Shown here: positions 11,078-22,949 of the stretch, piece after piece
Layout of the letters: each line of letters begins with the position of its first letter
Numbering within the stretch: position 1 is the first letter of the stretch
Assembly: GCF_032884065.1 (NCBI RefSeq)
Contig: NW_027062908.1
Span: 1 to 64,000 of the forward strand
Length of the DNA: 64,000 nucleotides
DNA from: Artemia franciscana
Lineage: Eukaryota; Arthropoda; Branchiopoda; Anostraca; Artemiidae
Direction of reading: 5' to 3'
Program-made: the position numbers and the translations under genes
The notes under the pieces: model-generated
What the model was told of the DNA's origin: nothing
Database searches by the model: none
Seen by the model: the letters and a program-made list of their open reading frames with translations, nothing else

Positions 11078-14000
11078 CTCTAAACCTCTATAAAGCAGAG
11101 GTCCGATTGCACGAAGGAGTTCAGACGCCATCTCAGCAAAGGCCACACCAGCATGGACTTCTCCTTTGGGTATATGAACAGCAGTCTGACGGCAGTAGGT
11201 CGTCCACTCGTCCTCAAGTATGTATCTTGAAAAGGCAAAGGATTCTGTTGATTTTGCTTCAGCAGCAACAAGCTGCTTCAAATAGTTCGTGTAGACTTGG
11301 AACGTTTTCTTCAATGCATCATTATAAACGCTCAAATCTTCCATATTCCTTGTCTTCATCATATCATCGCTCTCGAAATTTATGACACTCAATCGCTCCA
11401 AAATAATCAACTTATACTTGATAGAGTAGGTTAATAAGAATTTCGTTTCTTTAATAAGCTCCTTTAAGCTAAGAGCAGAGGGTTTATCAATTACTTGATC
11501 TAAATAGAGATTCATGCAATCAAGCTTTAAAATCAGTGGAATTCTACAAATAAAAATATATTGTGCCTCATAACTAGGTAGATTCATGGCTAAAAACTCT
11601 TCTGATTTTGAACCATAGCGTTGCTCTTCCGGCAATCCTTCACAAGATTTAGGAACTGGCAACAGTGTCTTGTAAGTCACATCAAACATTGCTATATTAA
11701 ACTTATCGATCCATTCAATAAATTTTCTTAGACCTTTTGATTTTAGTTCTTGTTCAACAAATGGATGATAAAGCGTTCTATTATTATCAACAGTATAAAG
11801 ATCTAATTCTTTCGCTTTTTTAAATCCATCCTCCATTGGATATGACAATAATCCGCGTGAAAAACATGAAGGGAGAGATGTAGACGATTCAAACGATTCT
11901 TCATCTGTTTTACTTAGTTGACCAGTCGGTGGATCATTATTTTTCAGACCAATCGACTGGTTCTCGGAGTCTTTGATTATGGGGTCACTTTCGACGTTTA
12001 CGGATTTGGCAGCTGCGAACGATCTTCTTTTCAGTCCGCTCTTGCTACAAACTGATTTTATCTCACATTGTTGTTGCTTATCAAACTTGACACCAACCCC
12101 ATTGCCAGAAGTAAATTCATCATCAATATCCTCACTATCCATGCTTGTAATACTTGACCAACGACTACTTAGCTCGGAGTCGTTAGGGCAAACACTACTA
12201 CCGTCAGTTGTAACTTCCGAAAATAAAGAGCCTTGACGGCGAAACAACCTTCCTTTGTTCTTTAACTCAAATAAATTGGTCTTCATTTCAGAAGCATTAA
12301 AAGGAGCAGAGACACGAGTCATATGATTTGTGCATGGACATCTGCTTGCTTCATCCAATGATTTGGTCATAGAATCATTTTCCTCGGATTCCCTTGTGCT
12401 TGGACGGTACTTGCTCAATGAATCGGCTATTTTGCAGGGTCTTGAAACTTCTGGTAGACTGGGTTTAGATTCTAGTGGAGGCAACTGTTCTAAAGCCGTT
12501 TCAACAGGTAAGGCTCTATCAACAAGGTCTGCTACAGAAAGTGACTGATTGATTTTTGTGCTTGCGGAGGGAAACAGCTTCAAGTTGTCTTCACTTGAAG
12601 ACTTTTCTCTTGAAGCACTTGACGATGCACCGTGTTTTTGAAACTTCAGACAGCAAGAAGTCTCTTTATCAGTCAATTTTATCAATTTTGAATCAGCAGC
12701 GTCAGTAAAATCCATACTCGTAACTTTCTTATGCTTTTCATTTGCACTCTCAGAGCTTTTGACGTTTACACTTCCATCATTCACGCTTTGAACATTATCT
12801 AAAGATTGCTCAGGCGGATCAGTCATTGTGACTATCCTATCATTATCTTCTTGATCATTTTCCGTACTGTCCATAAGTGGTTCGAAGTCAAAAGTAAGCG
12901 GTTTAATTGAACGCCCATCAATATTAACAACATTTAATTTAATTTTTGGTGAGAACAAATCCTTTGGTTCAACATTCATTATGAGTGTATTTGTACTTGT
13001 ATCATAATTAGCAGTGGCATTGATAGATGGGCTGCTTGTCTTCAATGGACCATCTTCTGAAAAAGGAGGGATGTCGGACTGAAAAGGTTCAAGCTTTTTT
13101 GGAATTTGCCACTTCTTCTCATTACTTGGTACGGTGTACACCACCACATAATTATCTTCATCCCAGGGACGATCAGAAGAAAATATTTTTACCTGACTTG
13201 ATTCATCGTCAGAAGGGGTTTCATAATCAGAAGGTAATAGAGGGCTCAAATTGTTTCCAGAAGTACTGCTGTGAATAGCTGGCATATCCATATTGTGTCC
13301 GTTATATTTTTTATTGGTTTCAATTTCTTCCTCAAAATTTTGGCACGAGTCAATATGATATTTTTCAGCAGAATTCGATGAATTTATATCGTCACTACCC
13401 TTTGAAAAAGTTATACTAGATCTTCTGTTTGAACCATTTCCTCTGCTATAGACTGCTTGCATTCGATCTTGTTTTTCAACTGTATCTCGATGATCAAAAT
13501 CCGTTACCTGCATGTTATTACTAATTGACAGGGAAGCATTTGGGTTATTACTATCAAATTTTATATTACTATCCTTTGAAGGAGAAGTGACTACATTTTT
13601 TGAAGAAGGGATGTCAGGAGTTTTTCTCAAATCATTGGCTCCAATGTTGTCTTCTCGATTCGGAGTTTTAGCTATGTCATCTAGTATTCCCACTATGTCA
13701 CAATGATCAACACTAGTATCTCCTGCAAAGCCACTATTTGATATGGAAATATTTCCACTATCACCCTCAAGTTTTCCAGATTCATCCTCATTAGTAGTCA
13801 ATTCAACTTCTTGCTGTGGAAGTTGAGGTATTATAGGGTTGTGACCTTGATTGTTTGTGTCTCGATTTAATGTGTCATCTTTCTGCCCAGTCACGTTAAC
13901 GTCAGTTTCATCATTGAACTTACTAACATGAGCTATTTCGTCATCTTGATGAATACGAGGCTCTCCTATAAAATCGCTAGAGGAAAGTGAAGTATTTCCA

Positions 14001-14330
14001 CTATCACCATCAAATTTACGTGTTCATTCTCTGCTGGAAAAATTACCACCGGGTCTTTTTGATCCCCTCCATCTCCGAAATAAAAACCCCTTACTTCATC
14101 TGAGACTGACGGGGGTCCAGGGGGCAGGCTCTAAGGTTGTTGTCGGTGTGTTAGTACTCCTTTCACTTTGTACTTCCATTAAATTTGACAATATATCATC
14201 CATGACTTGGTCGTTTTTTTCACCATCTGACAATTTCTCTTCAAGAAAAAATCTTACTTTTGAATTGCTCCTTCTATAAATTTTTCCACTTCCTACAACC
14301 TGAATGTCTTCCTTAGTATCATGAAGATGC
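11078..14330 (-). CDS. MAP3K4: MAP3K4/MEKK4 ortholog, giant internal exon with disordered insertion
   Basis: The acceptor is 'tcttttttcag|GCATC' at 14330 and the donor is 'TTAGAG|gtaagttt' at 11078; 3,253 bases in frame with both neighbours. The last 232 codons (11078-11773) are clearly MAP3K4. LYHPFVEQELKSKGLRK parallels IYRPFVDKALKQMGLRK, and LAMNLPSYEAQYIFICR parallels KAMDLPSFEPAFLVLCR. DEWTTYCRQTAVHIPKGEVH parallels the EEW...ITHYIRGGEAQ block. The first ~850 codons are rich in Ser, Asp, Asn and Glu and look unstructured; the vertebrate protein has only about 100 residues in this place. Three weak internal repeats of the form K-[FL]-[DE]-G-D-S-G-N start at 14017, 13774 and 13561. Two compensating frame breaks interrupt 14018-14115. 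Exact function of the insertion is unknown; docking or regulation is only a guess. Confidence 0.85.
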
Positions 14331-14619
14331 CTGAAAAAGATTAAGATTTGATAGAATCACTTTTGTTTTACTATTGCTTAGGGCATGAGAGTACATATGG
14401 TTTATAGTAATTTTCATAAATATATTAAGTAAGGGATTTTATCATACAGCTGTGTGTTAGACTAAATATAAAATTTTCCTCTGTCGTTCTCATTTTATAG
14501 GGTTAGGCTTAAATGGATTTGGGCCCTGGCTACAATAAAAAGTTTACATCATACATTTGCAATGGATAAGAACTATATAACGGGATATAATTTATATGCA
14601 CAATGAAATAGGAACATTA

Positions 14620-16130
14620 TAGCACACAATAAACAACAAAGAGAGATAAAACTCTACAAAAAAAAACCTCAAACGAGACTACGGCCAGTAGAGAGGAAAG
14701 ACTAAAACAACGCCAATATTTCGCCTGTATGGGCGTCAAACTAGGCTCAGCACACGATAAAAAGAAAACTAAACTAAAAACAGATAAAACCACCACCAAT
14801 AATAATAAATACAATTGTCGCTACTGATCCACGTAGGGAAAAGAAGCTATTCGAGTTACTTCAATGAGAACATCAAAGCAACTGAGAAAAAATTATGAAA
14901 ACTGAAACTTAGTTAACAATTCTGTTGCGAAATAATCCTCTTGTAAGCTAATATTGAAGCAACTCTTTTTGGTCTAGTAGGTAATCTTGTCCCCTGGTGA
15001 TTGTGTAAAATTTTAATTCCCTTATTGACTATTGGCTCATTTTTTAAAAGAAAATCATAAATTGGGTCAAGATTTAAATTCCCTGTGTCTCTATTTATTG
15101 AAAGATTAGCAAATGTATGTTTTTTAATTTCCATAGCCTCCCTTGCCCACTGAGAAAACCCTCTATCATTTGAAATAGCTGTAGCCTCATCAAATCGTAT
15201 AAAATGTTCGGGATGAAAGATTGTATGTTCAGCTAGAGCCGAAACAAAAGTTTCAGGAGGCTTTCTTAATTGTAGGGTTTTTTCTATTGAGTTGCGATGC
15301 TCAATAAATCTTTCAGTAAATTGTTGGTACTAGCATAAAATTTTCCACAAGAACAAGGAATTTTATACACTCCACGAACTAAATCTCCCCGGGTTAAATC
15401 CTTTCCAGAATTAAGAAAAGTACCTAAATGGTCTCACTGATAGGAAACAACTATCAATATTATGTTTACATAAAATTTGTTAAAGCATCTTCCCCAAAGT
15501 AGGTACATAAGGCAAAGAAATGAACCTTTTCGGTTTATTTTTAATTTTGTGCACTGTGAAACCCCAATAACCCTATTGTTGTGTTTAATGCGTCAATTTT
15601 TTATTATTTTATCAATGAATTTAATCGGGTAGCTATTACAAAATATAACATCCCTCAAATACAACAAATCAGAATCTAAAAACTCCTGAGAACAAATTCT
15701 GAAAGCTCTATCCACCAGTGCAATCACAACCCCCCGTTTCACTGAAGTAGGATGGCACGAGTGAAAGTTCAAATACCTATCACTGTGTGTAGGCTTTCTA
15801 TATACTGAAAAAAGTAAATGGAGATCAGTTTTAATCAATAAGATATCAAGAAAAGGTAGTTTGTCATTTTCTTCAAACTCCACTGTAAGTTTTACATTTT
15901 TGTAAAAACTATTTAAATGTTTATGGAAAAGGTCTAAAGACTCTAAACCGTGTTTCCAAATGCAAATCACATCATCCATGAAGGGGAGAGCCTAAAATTG
16001 TGTATAGCGGAGGTTTCAATAGATTCCATGAAGAGATTTGCCAACAAAGGGGAGAGAGATGCTCCAACAGCCAAACCAATTATAGACATTTCCTCCTGTA
16101 ATTAATTGCAATAAATCTACATGCCATTTT
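14620..16130 (-). mobile_element. Penelope-like retroelement, 5'-truncated (RT and GIY-YIG remnants)
   Basis: Reading leftwards, the first piece is a reverse-transcriptase palm segment, GLAVGASLSPLLANLFMES. It is followed after a frame break near 15979 by the catalytic-site region MDDVICIWKHG and the thumb-side stretch FLDILL...VYRKPTHSDRYL. These are hallmark Penelope RT motifs. About 15430-14913 encodes a GIY-YIG endonuclease remnant: GVYKIPCSCGKFY, then QQF..RFIEHRNS and HILHNHQGTRL-type C-terminal sequence. A 3' untranslated region follows to about 14620, with a decayed hammerhead-like motif near 14710-14755. Frame breaks make it inactive. A closer relative is at 59730-60440. Confidence 0.88.
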
Positions 16131-17738
16131 TAATGTCTAAAAACGTAACTAATCCTTACTAATTGTAAACTAACTGAATTTTACTAGTTTTACTAATCTT
16201 CAGCTTCATAAATTCGAGATATCAAAAATGCTTCTCAAAGTATATCGATTTTTTTTTTTTTGGGGGGGGGGTGGGTGGGGGGGGGGTGTTGCAAAATAAA
16301 ATAAAAACTAATTTTAATGACCTTTTTTTCTTTTGGATATGTGCAAACATGTACACCAAATATAAATTATTACTATTAACCATCCTTCTTTCCCTCTATC
16401 AGCTTATCCGTTTGGTTTCCCTAGCCTGAAGCATTTCAGATTACTAGTGTAAAAGGAATTATCGGAACAGTTGCTATTGCTATTAATTTTCTTACAGAAA
16501 CAGGGTTCCACTTATAAATTGTTTAAAAGTTACAATTGCACTCGCATAACAGCACTGTACTTGCATGAATACTACCCAATGCACAAACCATTGGATAGGC
16601 TAATGCAAGTAGAAAAGTACTTAATTTGAGGTATGCTTTGTAGTTTACCTCTTTTTACTCTTTTCAACTTAATCATGTAAATTACTTTTCGAGGCATCCA
16701 GCATATACTACAAAAGAGTTCGAATATCAACTCCTCCAATTATTTGCAAGAAGTTAACTAGATTTAAACAAGAGGTTGAGCCAAAGCCATTCAAAGGGGG
16801 GCGACCGGGTGAGCTGCCCCGGTTGCCATGACTAGGGGTGCCGCGGCTTGGGGATTTCCCACTTTGATACAATTTCTCACTTTGATTCGGCTTTTTTTTT
16901 TCTTATGCTTGAGTCAGGAGGGGGCGTTATAATTAATTTTTTCCGGGCGTCACCAACCCGAGGAACGGCTCTGGGTTGACCAGATCCTCATTATTGTCCC
17001 CAAGCATCGACAACGAGTAAAGACCTGCGTTAACGCGAAACCTTTCAATTTACTTTCCAAGACATTGCCTGCTTTCCCCAATTTCAAAGTTATCTCTTAA
17101 TGCCATAAACTTTTTTAGATCATTGCCATGCATCATAGTTAGAAAAATAAACCCCCCTTCATATCTCCTTTATGCTGTAATAAAGTCATAGCAATGTCAA
17201 ATTCAAAGTTAAAAGTACTATTTCTTTACTTCTTGAATAATATTCTTCCTAAATACTATCCGAAATCATTTTACGAGCTCAAGTGTCAGCTGATCGTCAC
17301 AAAGACTGAGGACCCATTAGCGGATCCTCCCAGGGTCTAGCTATCATCGAGAGATGTCAAATATTAATGGTTTGACTGTGAAATTCGACTGAAAAGACAG
17401 TGAAATTTAAAATTCCTTTTGTCAGTGAGCTTGTCAATAAAAGCGGTAACAACCCAGGGAACACCCAGAGCAGTCAAATTGCTCAAATGATAATTCCTTT
17501 CAGGAGCTTTCAGCATTTTCCCAACAGGTAAGATAGAAGATTATTAGAAGCTGCCCTTTCCAGAATTTTAAAAAGAAAGTTCCACTCCATTTAATTGAAA
17601 AAAACCAGATTCACACTATCTGTTTATATAAGCTTCATTAAAACTTAATATCTCTATCTCCAGCACAAGACGCGAGAATTTAGAAGATTTTTACTTGGAT
17701 TTTTGGGAGAGCTGCGCCAAGTTGAAGTTTCTTTTTTT
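16131..17738. other. Intron sequence; G-run, otherwise featureless
   Basis: Positions about 16261-16288 are almost pure G, following a T run. A GC-richer patch at about 16790-16870 is a possible unrecognised repeat. No exon was seen. Confidence 0.5.
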
Positions 17739-19691
17739 TATGGCACTTGGTATTAACCAAGTGACATATAGCAGTCGCCAATTCTGTCGGTCTGTCGGTC
17801 TGTCTGTCGGTCTGTCTGTCGGTCTGTCTGTCGGTCTGTCTGTCGGTCCCGGTTTTGCTACTTTAGGCACTTCCAGGTAAGCTAGGACGATGAAATTTGG
17901 CAAGCGTATCAGGGACCGGACCAGATTAAATTAGAAATAGTCGTTTTCCCGATTTGACCATCTGGGGGGGAGTGGGGGCCCGGTTAATTCGCAAAAAATA
18001 GAAAAAATGAAGTATTTTTAACTTATCAGCGGGTATTTGGATCTTAATGAAATTTGATGTTTGGAATGATATTGTGTCTTAGAGCTCTTATTTTTAATCC
18101 CGACCGGATCTGATGACATTGGGGGGAGTTGGAGGGGGAAAACCTAAAGTCCCGGTTTTGCTACTTTAGGCACTTCCAGGTAAGCTAGGACGATGAAATT
18201 TGGCAAGCGTATCAGGGACCGGACCAGATTAAATTAGAAATAGTCGTTTTCCCGATTTGACCATCTGGGGGGGGGAGAAGGGGCCGGTTAATTCGGAAAA
18301 ATAGAAAAAATGAAGTATTTTTAACTTATGAGCGGGTGATTGGATCTTAATGAAATTTGATGTTTGGAATGATATTGTGTCTCAGAGCTCTTATTTTAAA
18401 TCCCGACTGGGTCTGATGACATTGGGGGGAGTTGGAGGGGGGGAAACCTAAAATCTTGGAAAACACTTAGAGTAGAGGGATCGGGATGAAACTTGATGGG
18501 AAAAATAAGCGCAAGTCCCAGATACATGATTGACATAATCGGAACTTATTTGCTCTCTTTGGGGTAGTTGGGAGGGGGGGAGTAAGTCTTAAAAATTAGA
18601 AAAATGAGGTATTTTCAACTTACGAACGGGTGATCGGATCTCAATGAAATTTGATGTTTAGAAGGATATCGTGTCTTAGAGCTCTTATTTTAAATCCCGA
18701 CCGGATCTGGTGATGGGGGCGGGGAGTTGGGAGGGGGGAAACCTAAAACTTGGAAAACACTTAGAGTGGAGGGATCGGGATGAAACATGGTGGGAAAAAT
18801 AAACACAAGTCCTAGATAGATGATTGACATAAACGGAACGGATCCGCTCTCTTTTGGGTAGTTGGGGGGGGGGGGGGTTAATTCTGAAAAATTAGAAAAA
18901 ATGAGGTATTTTTTAACTTACGAATGGGTGATTGGATCTCCATGAAATTTGATTTTTAGAAGGATATCGTGGCTCAAAGCTCTTATTTTAAATCCTGACC
19001 GGATCTGGTGACATTGGGGGAAGTTTGGGGTGGGGAGACCTAAAATGATGGGAAACCCTTAGATTGGAAGGATTGGGATGAAACTTGGTTGGAAAAATAA
19101 GCAAAAGTCTTGCATACGTAATTTACATAATTGGAACGGATCCGCTCAATTGCGGGGGGGGGGGGGGGGTAATTCTGAAAAATAAGAAAAATAACGTATT
19201 TTTAACTTACGAAGGAGTGATCGGATCTTCATGAAACTTCATATTTAGAAGGACCTCGTAACTCTGATATCTTATTTTAAATCTCAACCGGATCAAACGT
19301 AATTGGGGGGGGGACAGTTGGGGGGACCGGAAATCTTAGAAAATACTTAAAGCGGTGAGATCAGGATGAAACTGGATGGGAAGAATAGAAACCTGTCTAA
19401 GATACGTGACTGACATAACTGGACCGGATCTGCTCTCTTTGGTGGAATTGGGAGGGGGGAGGTAATTTTGAAAATTGAGGTATTTGTAACTTACGAAAGG
19501 GTGACCAGATCTTAATGAAATTTGATATTTAGAAGGATCTTGTGCTATAAAGTTTAACTTTAGGTTCTGACCTTCTCACAAGTGCCAAATGAGCTCTTGG
19601 CTCTTCCGACCTCGTCCAAATGAGCTCTTGGCTCTTCCGACCTCGTACCATATGAGCTCTCGGCTCTTCCGACCTCGTCACAAGTGCCATA
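17739..19691 (+). mobile_element. Rep-B element, full copy with 11-bp terminal inverted repeats
   Basis: The element is bounded by TATGGCACTTG (17739) and its exact inverse CAAGTGCCATA (19681-19691). Just inside the left end are a hairpin (cacttggtattaaccaagtg) and a (gtctgtcg)n microsatellite. The interior is a chain of diverged ~270-280-bp units with 'gatgaaatttg', 'ggatcttaatgaaatttgat' and 'gagctcttattttaaatccc'. The right end has four short repeats of 'gagctcttggctcttccgac'. No protein is encoded. It is probably a non-autonomous DNA element; no target duplication was found. Confidence 0.7.
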
Positions 19692-19839
19692 TGAGCTCTT
19701 AGCTCTTGTTTTAATTCCAATGGGTAATTAAGAAAAAAAAATAAATCACACAGAGAAAAATTTTTCAATCCTTTCATGGATGTAAAGAACCACAATATTT
19801 ACATTTTTAAATATAAATACTGAGAGTGGTCACTGATGG

Positions 19840-20010
19840 TTCTAGGCGTTTACCCCCCCCCCTCATGGCGTTTACCCCCTGGAAAATACCCCCTCCCAGA
19901 AAATACTACCCAAAGGAAAACACCGCCTCGGAAAATACCCCCGTGGAGAATGCCCCCCGCGGAAAATACCCTCTGAAATATAACTCCATGAAAAATAACC
20001 CCCAGAGCCC
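19840..20010. repeat. Minisatellite based on GGAAAATACCCCC
   Basis: A unit of about 20 bases with 'ggaaaataccccc' repeats about eight times with changes. C-runs flank the array. Confidence 0.7.
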
Positions 20011-20039
20011 CCCCCCCTCCGTAGAAACTTACATAAATA

Positions 20040-20640
20040 CAAACCCATCTTGAGGAGGAGGCAACCCCTTTCATATACGTAATAATTTCTATCCGTTTTA
20101 AGGTTTGTGGGTGCTCCTTACTTTCAGTTGAAAAACTTGTTTTTTATTCAATTACTTACCAGTCAGTATTTGTTGATGAGAAACATGCGTAAAAAGTTTT
20201 TTAACAAATACTACTTTTTAACAAAAATACTTTTTTTAAAAAGTACGTTTTTAACAAAAACTATCAGTAAGTAATTTAACAAAAAATTACAAGTTTTTAG
20301 ACTCAAAGTAAAAAGCAACCACAAACCTACAGAAATCATTACGAATATGAAATGGGTTACCTCCTCCTCAAGACTTCGCCCTTTACGCTAAAGTTTTTTT
20401 TTATAAAATTTTAAAACAATGCTTATTATTCTAATTAAACGGCCAGTGTGTTTCAGGAATCGTTCTTAAAGAATTATGACAAAAGTCAAAACTTTAGCGT
20501 AGAGAGCAAGGTCTTGTGGAAGGGGCAACTCCTCTCATGTACTTAATAATTTCTGTTCGTTTTCAGTTCTGATGTTGCTCCTTACTTTCAGGTGAGGAAA
20601 CTTGTTTTTTAAATTTAATTTCTGATAGTTTTTAAGTAAT
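20040..20640. repeat. Rep-A dispersed repeat, two to three modules
   Basis: 'cccctttcatatacgtaata' and 'gctccttactttcag' at about 20065-20130 recur inverted at about 20300-20400 and again in direct orientation at about 20490-20600. This matches the inverted modules at 7780-8040. It is noncoding. Confidence 0.65.
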
Positions 20641-21105
20641 ACCGGAAATTCCGGCTCTATCTCTATGAAAAATTCCGGTACTTGTGTATTATACGCCACT
20701 CATTCAAGTTTACGGCGTATAACACTTAAGAACAAAGCGGTTTCTATGTTAGTTTTTTCGTTACCTTAGAAACAAACCTGGGCTATATATTTCCACATGA
20801 GGGTGGGGGGGGGGGGGTTAAAGTACATTGGGTCTGTATGCACAATGAGTTAGGTACAATTATTCTGCATATTACGAAGTGAGAATTGTTTTCTTACTTC
20901 AAGTTGTCAAAATACTTCTCCACTCCCCATATGTGCAGATATATAGCCCAAATTATTCATTTTCCATCTATTCTGTTACTTGTCTTTGTCTTGTCTCGGA
21001 CTAAACTGGAAAAAGCTAACGAAGAAACTGATTTGTTCTCGAGTTTTACGCAGCGTAAACTTGACTGAATGGCGTATAATACACAAGTACCGAAATTTCT
21101 TCCAC
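20641..21105. repeat. Foldback/MITE-like inverted repeat
   Basis: The segment at about 20680-20730 ('ccggtacttgtgtattatac' then 'gccactcattcaagtttac') recurs inverted at about 21050-21100 ('gtaaacttgactgaatggc' then 'gtataatacacaagtaccg'). The arms are about 45-50 bases and enclose ~320 bp with no coding capacity. Confidence 0.65.
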
Positions 21106-22638
21106 CTACGGAAAAAAACAACAACAAGACTCAAACAAAATTCTCGAATTTGGAAAGCCCTATTTTCAGGGGGCGGGTAAACACCAGTGATTACCCCCCC
21201 CCCCCCCAATCTTACCTCTCTTTGATCAAAATAATTAACTAAATATTTCCCTGTTTCTTTCCTCGGGGAAAACCAGACCATAATAAAAAAAAAGATTAAA
21301 GAATAAAAAACTATTCTTTTGTAAAGGTTTTTTGTTTTGTCAGGTTTTAGTTTTCTGTAATCTAGACTCCACAAGTTTTGGCAAGACCACCCAATCAATT
21401 CTAAAAGTATTGCGACACAAACTGACAAAGCTTATGACGGACAACATACGGTTATCCTTTAAGGTACCGTCTCACCTTAATGAAAGATCAAAGCTTTTCG
21501 CTCTCCACTTCCCGACATATGAGCCTCGTGACGACTATCCAGCGACACATTGATAATGTGTAAATTATTAAATTTACATTAGCTGATCACAGGCTCAGTA
21601 TGACAGACATCAGCTGATCACAGGTAGAGTATGATCGATTAACAGGAGAAACTTGAATATTTCAGCAAGAGATCCTATCCCTAAATTACACAGCATCTCT
21701 TCTATGAAGATGGAACAAATGGATATTAGTAACGACATTAGGGTTATTTTCAAATTATTGGACACTTCTGCTTCCGGAAACAGATTTAGTTTGTTACTGG
21801 AAGAAACAAAGGAATAACAACAACTAGAATTCACTGTTAAACCTCCTTCCTTGGGACTCGAGAACATTGCCTCCTGTACAATAAGTGGGCCACTTCCCAC
21901 TGAGATAAAATTCAAGTTAAGCGGGAGTAGTGGGGGCGGGGGTAGTTTGTCTTAGCAAGAAGACAGTACAGTCACTGATGGAAAGACACTGTGGTCTTTA
22001 CAGTCAATTACCGTACATAATGCACTTGTTTAGACACAAGGGGTACCTGTAAACATCACGAGGGCATCGTTTCTAAATTTCTTTAATAGATAATTTTCGT
22101 TTTTCTTATGATGTCACTTGAGAAACAAAAAGGGTGGTAGTACTTGATTACAAATTGTAGAATAGTTGAAAGAATTTACAGATGTAGGTTGATTATTTAA
22201 TTCAAAAGTCTGACCTCTACTAATAGCTAGTGACTGGTTGTTCCTCAGCCATGCTTGTTTTAGTGTTATCAGGTTTTTGAATAATTTATTTTGGCGTTAT
22301 CGTAAAAGGAAAATTATTACCAATTGCCAAAATATTGATGTAATTTTGTCTGAGAAGTTATTTGACAAGCTGTACAAGGTCTTTATTTTATTTCAAGGCC
22401 TTGCCACAATCTGATCAGGCCCGTTGCATAGTCGTACTTTTCGTTATTTTGTCTTTATTTTATATAAAACTAGTCTTACTCCTACATAACTGCCATAAAG
22501 GGCAAAGCTGTGTAGAAAAATAGTGTAGATGATGATAATGATGAATAGGCATGATTAAAAGGAATTGGCAGGATATGCTAAAATGAAGCAGAATAAGGCC
22601 AGCTGATTATTCACAGTTAATAAAACTGAGGAACTTAC
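21106..22638. other. Intron sequence with open but unrecognised stretches
   Basis: Plus-strand open stretches occur near 21332-21553 and 21630-21820, the latter protein-like in composition. Neither resembles a known family, and neither has a matching partner or splice context. I would not call a gene. Confidence 0.35.
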
Positions 22639-22949
22639 GCTGGTTGATCATTCCCATCTGATTTCGTGTAGTTACCAGGTTCACTAAAGCTTCTCATTAG
22701 CTTAATTGTTGAAATCCTTTCATCAGATTCTTCTTCTTCTAGTGAAAGATTCCACACAGGCCATTGCGGCCATAAAACTTTGCTACTCGTATTATGGAAT
22801 ATTGACCCAACAATATCAATTCTCATTCTTAGCGTCCTTATAGTATTTAACCAAACACAAAGAGATTTGAGACGCCCAATAAAGCGTTCAGATCTGTAAG
22901 TAGGGTAGTTCAAGCCCACTGCTTTGCTTGATGGGTAAAGTAACTCGAT
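22639..22949 (-). CDS. MAP3K4: MAP3K4/MEKK4 ortholog, internal exon
   Basis: This exon encodes about 103 residues. It starts after 'ttttag' in phase 0 with IELLYPSSKAVGLNYPTYRS, which parallels vertebrate IEALYPSLQALQKDYEKYAA. FIGRLKSLCVWLNTIRTL parallels FQDRVQALCLWLNITKDL. The stretch IVGSIF...WPVWNLS parallels the MGTVL...WPVFEIP part. An acidic stretch (EEEESDE) follows. The donor is 'CCAGC|gtaagt', leaving two bases that are completed by the first base of the giant exon. Joined to the preceding exon it reads ...DILDEIEK|IELLYPS..., matching the family without gap. Confidence 0.93.

Noticed and set aside
19850-20074. Gly/Val- or Pro-rich open frames on both strands
   Set aside because: Translations of a C-rich minisatellite with no splice context.
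21610-21915. 101-codon open frame on the minus strand (and an opposing one on plus)
   Set aside because: Unrecognised, no splice sites joining it to the MAP3K4 chain, and both strands are open in the same place, which is common by chance at this length.
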